Below are positions 57,667 to 64,000 of a stretch of 64,000 nt of DNA, piece after piece. This DNA is from Maratus speciosus (lineage: Eukaryota; Arthropoda; Arachnida; Araneae; Salticidae). How positions within the stretch are numbered: the stretch's first letter is position 1; every line of letters begins with the position of its first letter. The translations under genes and the position numbers were made by a program. The DNA is taken from NCBI GenBank assembly GCA_963932465.1, contig OZ010792.1, positions 512,167,100 to 512,231,099 on the forward strand, written 5' to 3'. Under the pieces are notes generated by a model, which was not told the DNA's origin, ran no database searches, and was given only the letters and a program-made list of their open reading frames with translations.

Positions 57667-59790
57667 GACCTATGTCACACTGTAACTCCCGTAATTATGA
57701 ACCGATTTCGATGTAATTCGGTGTGTACATAGTACATACCAATGTCTCGACCGAGTTCGTTGGCCAGCTTCATCCGCCGTTTTGTTTCAAAATGGCGGCC
57801 ATTTAAAATTTTTAAAAAATTTTAAAACTTGAAATGTGGTACTAAAAAATTAAAAATGGAAAAATATTTTTTTCTTATGTATTTGACCTTTATACAAAGA
57901 TTCCGGAGCAGTTTTTGTTTCGTCTATATCTTAAAAAATGGCTGAGTTATAGCATTTTGAATTTCTAGCGTGGCTGACATTTTGAAACGTCCTGAATTTT
58001 GTCACGCGATAAAAGGCGTATTTATGAACCGATTTGGATGTAATTCAGTGGGTACATAGTACATACCAATCTCTCGACCGAGTTCGTTGGCCAGCTTCAT
58101 CCGCCATTTTGTTTCAAAATGGCGGCCATTTAAAAATTTTTTAAAAATTTAAAATTTGAAATGTGGTACCAAAAAATTGAAAATGGAAAAATATTTTTTC
58201 TTATGTATTTGACCTTTATACAAAGATTTCGGAGCAGTTTTTGTTTCATCTATATCTTAAAAAATGGCTGAGTTATAGCATTTTGAATTTCTAGCGTGGC
58301 TGACATTTTGAAACGTCCTGAATTTTGTCACGCGATAAAAGGCGTATTTATGAACAGATTTGGATGTAACTTCGTTTATACATAGTACATACCAATGTCT
58401 CGACCGGGTTCGTTGGTCAGCTTCATCCGCCATCTTGTTTAAAAATGGTGGCCATTTAAATGTTTAAGAAAAATTTAAATTTGAAATGTGGTACCAAAAA
58501 ATTAAAAATTGAAAAAATATTTTCTTCTTATGTGTTTGACCTTGATAAAAAGATTCGGGAGCAGTTTTTGTTTCGTCTATATCTTAAGAAATGGCTGAGT
58601 TATAGCATTTTGAATTTCTAGCGTGGCTGACATTTTGAAACGTCCTGATTTTTCTCACGTAATAACGGGCGTATTTATGAACCGACTTGGATGTACCTTG
58701 GAGTGTACATAGTACATACAAATATCTCGACCGAGTTCGTTGGCCGGCTTCATCCGCCAAATTGTTTCAAAATGGCGGCCATTTAAAAAAATAAAAAAAT
58801 AAAAAAATTTAAATGAGATTTCAAAAAATTGGAAAATAAAGAAGATTTTTTTTGTATGTGTTTGACCTTAATACAAAGATTCCGGAACAGTTTTTCTTTC
58901 GTCTATATCTAAAAAAAATGGCTGAGTAATAGCATTTTGAATTTCTCTTGTGGCTGACATTTTAAAACGACCTGATTTTTGTCACGCGATAATAGGCGTA
59001 ATTATGAACCTATTTGGATGTAGCTTGGTCTGTACATAGTACATACCAATGTCTCGATCGAGTTCGTTGGCCAGCTTCATTCGCCATCTTGTTTCAAAAG
59101 GGTTGCCATTTAAAAAAAATTAAATTTAAAATTCAAAATGAGGTATTAAACAATTGGAAAATGAAAAAGATTTTTTTATGTGTTTGGCCTTGATACAAAG
59201 ATTCCGGAGCAGTTTTTGTTTCTGAAAATTTGTTCTTTTGTTTATATCTTAAAAAATGGTTGATTTATAGCACTTTGAATTTCTAGCATGGCTAACATTT
59301 TGAAACGATCTTGTATTTGTCACGCGATAACACACGTATTCGCCTATTTCGATGTAAGAAGGCATGTGGATAGTATACATCAACACCTCGACCAAGTTCG
59401 CTGGCCAGATTCATCAGCCATCTTGTTTCAAAATGCCGACCATTAAATTAAAAAAAAATATATATATTTAAAGTGAGGTGCAAAAAAATTAGAAATTGAA
59501 AAAGGTTTCTTTCTTAAGCATTTGACCTTGATATAAGGATTCAGGAAAATTTTTTGTTTGTCTTTACCTTAAAAAATGGCTCAGATATAGCAGTTTCAAT
59601 GTCTATTGTGGGTGACATTTTGAAAAATCTGATTTTTTGCATGCGACAGTACTCCTATATATTTACAGATTCCGATGTGAGTGAGCATGTGCACAGCAAT
59701 TACTAAGGTCTCGACCAAGTTCACTGCTTAGCCTCATCCACCATGTTGTCTTAAAATGACAGGCACTTTAAGAAATTGCCGAACTTGGCA
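57635..59790. repeat. 327-bp tandem array, about 7 units
   Basis: An AT microsatellite (57635-57664) precedes the array. Units are anchored by 'ACATAGTACATACC' at about 57728, 58053, 58379, 58706 and 59033, then degenerate anchors near 59370 and 59686, so spacing is about 327 bp. Each unit carries 'TCTCGACCGAGTTCGTTGGC', 'TTTCAAAATGGCGGCCATTT', 'TTGACCTTTATACAAAGATT', 'AAAATGGCTGAGTTATAGCA' and 'TGGCTGACATTTTGAAACG'. The leftmost units are most alike and the right ones are strongly diverged. Confidence 0.92.
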
Positions 59791-61849
59791 GCCAAATATA
59801 TGTTACTTTAAAGAAAAGCAGCTTGGATAAAGCTGACTAATTTCGCGAAATTCTCATTCATTATATTGATAAAAATTAGTATTGAATCTCCTATATTCGG
59901 TTTCCACTAAATTGAGCTTCGTGTGTTTGAATGATATAATTTGGCTTTTTTTAAAATAAGGATTATGAAAGCTACCTCTTCCTCCCGGCACTGGCCGGAA
60001 GGACTTTTTTCTATGGATTCACCGACTCTTTGAAATCTTTCCGTGGTAGACAGATTTCCGGCTTACACAGAGTCCGCCTCAGACAGATTTTACTGTATAA
60101 CGGTTTTGCAGACCGTGTAAAAATTTCGTGAAAAACATATTGGTATATTGTTGTAAAAGAAATATGTTTTCTTCTAGCTTTATTTTTGTCGTTTGTTTTA
60201 TTTTTGCGTTGAGTTTTTTAACATAACAACAAAAGCGAAAACGTTTTTATCGCCCGAACTCTAAAATTTTAATCAGTTTATAAATGTAACTGTAAACTAG
60301 CTCTTTCTTTAAAATTTCGTGAAAAAATATGCATATTTAGTAGAGAAATCAAGAGCCAAAACAGCCCGCGTTTTAGCATTTTCAATGAAAATTTCTCAAA
60401 TTTTATCAACCATTTGGAAAAATGGTTATTGTTCTCGTCAGGGTAGGAAATCAAAAGCATATCTGAAGCTTTTTATTGGTTTAATCCGCATTTTATTCGT
60501 GTTTTGATTGGTCTATGCAGTAATCTGTATTTCCCTTTACTTTCAACAGAGATGGATTACTTCTGTTGCCACTATGACAAAAAAGTAATAAAAACTACAA
60601 AAAAAAAATAATAATAATAACTCAGAAACAAATTGAGATACAGCTTTCAAACAAATTGCATTTAAAAGTACATTTTTTTTCTCTATACGACGATATAAAA
60701 AGTAATATTGTGGGATGTTTAGAAGTTTAAGAATTAAATTTCATTTAAAATGGGTCGTCAGATTTCCTTTTCCCGAACAGCCAATGAAATGCTTGGATAA
60801 TACGTAAGTTTCAGGTGGATAATACGCCAGTTTCAGGAAATCTGACGGGTCGCAGCCGATTTTTTTCGCTTGCAATTTTTACATGTAATAACACTATTAA
60901 TGTTTAATTCATGGCGTACGTAATGTAGGATCAACTCAGTGCGATTTTTTATGCCTTAAATTTTAGTCTCATTTTCCAAATGGTCGTTGTAAGTTGTTAA
61001 ATTGCTTTTTATTATTATTTATTTGTTTATTTTTTTAATTCACTTTTTTTTATTTTTTAATTCTCGTCCGAATGTTTAAAAGTTTTTGTAGGTGATGTAA
61101 GTACGATTTACCGTTATGCTCTTAAAAGATTGTCTCGAAATATCGACGTTTGGCTACTATTAGCATAGAAAAAAGATTGTCTTCGGGATGCGCAAAGTGA
61201 CCAGCAGTCGAGAATTTTTCGAAATGATTAAAATTTGTATTTTTCAAAACCGATTGCACCGTCGAAGAGAAGAAGATCTCAGCTTTAAGTTTTTAGTTGT
61301 TCTTAACCCATTTTCGGCCAAAGGTGCGTAAACGAACCATTTCAATAAATATTTTCTAATTAACACTGTGATGAATATTTTTCACTAATTTTATTTTTCT
61401 GCAATTTTTAAGGGTTCTGGAGACATCTGTAAAATATCAGTAATTCAATTGGAGTAAACATTTTCTGTTGAGAAATTTTCAAAATACGCTAGTTTTTTTT
61501 AAACTGAAACGGTTATTGACAAATTCGACTTTTTGAAAATGTATAATTATTCCACTTGAGATTAATCATATGTTTTTACAATGGATCAAAGTTGCAAGTT
61601 CTGTAAATAAAATAATAATGAAGAAAATGTCATATATAACTACAAAAAATTATTAATTTTAAATTTAATGGTGCGTTAGCGCACCATTGACCGAATGCAT
61701 TAAAATCCAAAATGCATTTTATTTCTCAAATAAAATATTATTTTTCATGTACAAAACTTTTTTTTGTCTTAATGAATGTAATTGAAGCATATTTCAATGA
61801 AAATAATACCACATTCTATAAAATTTCTATGCTTGGCCTAAAATGGGTT
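59791..61849. other. Repeat-flank stretch without recognised gene
   Basis: A short inverted repeat, GGGTCGTCAGATTTCCTT near 60751-60768 and AGGAAATCTGACGGGTC near 60837-60853, could be a tiny MITE. 'AATGGTGCGTTAGCGCACCA' at about 61667-61687 is a perfect short palindrome. No gene is recognisable. Confidence 0.4.
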
Positions 61850-62285
61850 AACTGCTCTGCTCAACAATCGCAAAACGTTTTGACACATTTACAAATTCAT
61901 TTTTTAACGGAAAGATATAAAATTGGAAAGCTTGACCATGGAAGCGATTTGAAATCGAACTGCGTTTTCCATTTTTTGATCAATAAATTACCTATTGAGT
62001 TATAAGCGATTTTGAACACGTGACAAGCGCGTTTTTCATCCATTCTTGACCGGTTATACTTCTTTCGCACGGAAATTCGTTTCAAAACGTCCACTTTCGA
62101 CACAATTTTCTGAAAGATCTATTGCATTTGCAAAAAGACGGAAAAAAATAGATCGATGACATAGTTTCTGAACAACAACATCTGCTAGTTTTCATGTATT
62201 TCCGAATAAAAATAAATTAAAACTTATGTCACAAAGTTGCCCTTTTGGATTTAAGAACAGCCTTAAATAGATATTTTTTGTGAAT
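61850..62285. repeat. Dispersed repeat, uninterrupted copy
   Basis: It matches 25540-25781 joined to 28943-29110 and runs through the junction as 'CACTTTCGACACAATTTTCTG'. It supplies the empty site for the 3.16 kb insertion. No coding sequence is recognisable. Confidence 0.8.
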
Positions 62286-62486
62286 CGGTATCTTTGAAAT
62301 CGAGTTCTTAGGAAAGTGTCACCGTAAAAGAGAAAAAAAATCTACCACGAAAACGACTCTTTTTAAAAAGTTTTTCTTCAAGGAGTTAACATCAATATTT
62401 TTTTGAACTGATTGCTGCATTTAAGTGAAAGTACAAAATTTAAGAATATGTGTTCCTTTTTTCAGTATCCCGGCGTAGGACTTTAA

Positions 62487-62896
62487 GGGGCTACTTCAGT
62501 CAAGTTAAAAGACCTGTTCGAAAACGCTAATCCTATGGGAAAAAAATATAAAGATATTTCGTTTGCATTTCAATATTTTTAAATGATTTTTTTGCATTGG
62601 ATAGCTGAGTTCGATGTGTACAGAGGTCGCTTTTTACTTTTTTGATTTTGATTGCAGATTCTTTTTTATAAGGATGCTTTCGCTTTCGAAACCCGTTCCG
62701 AAATAAAAGTATCCTCATTAAAAATACCTGTAAACTAAATCGAAAAAGTAAAAAACGGCGTTTGTAGAGATCGATCTCAGCTATCCAATGCAAAAATCAT
62801 TTTAAAATATTGAAATGCAAACGAGATATCTTTATAAATTTCTTCCGTAGGATTAGCATTACTGAGCGGGTCTTTTCGCTTGACTGAAGTAGCCTC
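62487..62896. mobile_element. TTAA-flanked foldback element 1
   Basis: TTAA at 62483-62486 and 62897-62900 flanks GGGGCTACTTCAGTCAAG and its inverted partner CTTGACTGAAGTAGCC. The arms are about 170-190 bp, including 'TTTGCATTGGATAGCTGAG' and its inverted copy. There is no coding capacity. The open frame across the palindrome is an artefact. Confidence 0.8.
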
Positions 62897-62900
62897 TTAA

Positions 62901-63324
62901 GGGGGCTAATCACTCAACTTCGGAATTCTCCTCCGCAATGTTGAGTCTATGGACTTTTGATGCATTCGTATACTTAAAATATCGTCTCGGGAAATTCATA
63001 TTTTTAACATCTTTTTTCTCTGGATGTCTCTTTTTTTCTTAGTTTTCAAAACATTTCTAAAAACTATGCTGAATTGAATATTTTATGTGTTAAAAACGGG
63101 CGAACTGTGAGTAAGATTTTAACACTTCCTATAAAATTAAGTCTATGCTTTAGAAATATTTTGAGAGCTAAGAAAAAAAAAGAGACACCTTTTAGGAAGT
63201 GTACACAAAAAATAGAAGTTAAAAATATTAATTTTCAAGGAGATATTTTAAATATACGAATGCATCAAATACGCATAGACTTTACATTAGTAAGTGGAAA
63301 TCGGAAGCTGAGTGACCAGCCCCC
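62901..63324. mobile_element. TTAA-flanked foldback element 2
   Basis: It shares the TTAA at 62897-62900 with element 1 and ends at TTAA 63325-63328. The ends GGGGGCTAATCACTCAACTT and, inverted, GGGGGCTGGTCACTCAGCTT match. The arms reach inward about 190 bp (GTCTATG..GATGCATTCGTAT and inverse). Confidence 0.8.
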
Positions 63325-63328
63325 TTAA

Positions 63329-64000
63329 GGAAATCAGCCAAGTAAAAACCGTACTCAGTTCTTCACTTCTACATGCTCAGAAAGCAGGTGCTGAACATGC
63401 GCGCGCGCGCGCATAGCCGATTTGCTAAAAAAGATAGCTTTTTGATGAATTTTTAATTAATATCTCGGTTAATTATCAAAAAATTAAAAATCTCAGTCTC
63501 AGCTGCATCAGGATCTGTTTGCCTTACCAATCTTCATAAAAATTTTCAGACCTCTGTGAGCGGTAGATTTCGCTAGCTATCGCCGACGCACATACACACA
63601 GGCAGAAAGAAATTTTCTTTTATTAGCATAGATAGAAGTTGAGAAATAAAAATCTGATTTGTCTATGCATCAAAAATTGTTAATTAAAAATATTCCAATT
63701 CCCGAAGGAAAAAGTCAGAAGAAGAAAACTCCATTAATCACCTCTGGAATAGGAAATTCAGCATATTGTAGCGACAATTCTTTGATTCTGGGCATAGCAT
63801 AATCCGCTTAATAGAACATAATTTTAAAAACTTTCAAATGAGACCCCATGACTACTCGCCGATCCCATTAAATCGACGAATTGGCAAGGCGAAAACACTG
63901 CATTTTTGAGAATACGAAAATTAAGGAAAGAATTCCTCACAGTGCTATCGAGAATATGTTCCGGTCAGGTGGTTAACAGAAAATGAAACCCCCAGCGTGT
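63329..64000. other. Window end, no gene recognised
   Basis: A GC microsatellite (GCGCGCGCGCGC, 63399-63411) is the main feature. A 47-bp minus-strand segment near 63734-63780 with CAG-like acceptor and GTGATT donor was considered as an exon but is unsupported. Confidence 0.35.

Noticed and set aside
63734..63780. Possible upstream CLCA exon on the minus strand (CAG acceptor, GAG|GTGATT donor)
   Set aside because: Only 47 nt, and neither frame gives recognisable CLCA sequence. Chance splice-like sites are common.

Overview
This is an AT-rich metazoan nuclear window, most likely from an arthropod. It is over 95% non-coding and packed with nested DNA transposons. The arthropod call is an inference. 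It rests on the mix of Tc1/mariner, pogo/Tigger-like, hAT and TTAA-site elements, a solo LTR with a TATA-plus-TCAGT core promoter, 'TACAGGGTGT' repeat ends and very long introns. Nothing bacterial is present.

The only host gene I can support is a calcium-activated chloride channel regulator (CLCA)-like gene on the minus strand. Four exons with splice signals occur in the right order: 45141-45452 (second half of the VWA domain), 38478-38705 and 32593-32730 (beta-sandwich region after VWA), and 2779-2917 (the 'PVxxxAEVxxGxxPVxGAxV...LLDNG' region). Introns of about 6.4, 5.7 and 29.7 kb separate them. The first three exons are multiples of 3 and join in phase 0. Upstream exons (metalloprotease-like head, first half of VWA) and the 3' end were not found and probably lie outside. 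Most of 2.9-45.1 kb is therefore intron filled with transposons.

Layout: 1-2.7 kb, repeats and a pogo-type TIR element. 3.5-9.4 kb, a small TIR element split by a 5.26 kb element ending in a 548-bp-arm palindrome. 9.7-19.7 kb, a three-deep nest: an outer inverted repeat contains a GGGGC-TIR element with a degenerate transposase-like gene, which is cut by a 4.76 kb hAT element with a perfect 8-bp target duplication. 20.3-21.9 kb, a broken mariner/IS630-like transposase. 22.3-30.6 kb, MITEs, a TTAA foldback, a 3.16 kb TIR element with an empty-site match, and a hAT MITE. 30.9-32.6 kb, a decayed Tc1 element whose end lies inside a CLCA splice donor. 34.8-36.7 kb, a pogo-like element holding a Tc1 foldback. 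37.6-38.2 kb, a solo LTR. 38.86-39.13 and 42.75-43.20 kb, arrays of GAGTGA/TCACTC palindromes. 45.7-52.2 kb, a pogo-like TIR element split by a second copy of the 5.3 kb palindrome-ended element. 53.5-55.3 kb, a TIR element, a transposase tail and a head-to-head SINE pair with a tRNA-Thr-like head. 55.9-56.1 kb, a TATA promoter and a hammerhead-like motif. 57.6-59.8 kb, about seven 327-bp tandem repeats. 61.85-63.33 kb, a dispersed repeat and two abutting TTAA foldback elements.

The best candidates for something undescribed are: (1) the GGGGC-TIR element with a gene of an uncharacterised animal multicopy family whose motif layout resembles an IS630/ISAzo13-type DDE transposase; (2) the 5.3 kb element that entered A^T sites twice, both inside other transposons, and ends in a kilobase palindrome; and (3) the paired GAGTGA/TCACTC arrays. 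No computation was run. Family names come from recognised motifs, and boundaries come from reading TIRs and target duplications by eye.
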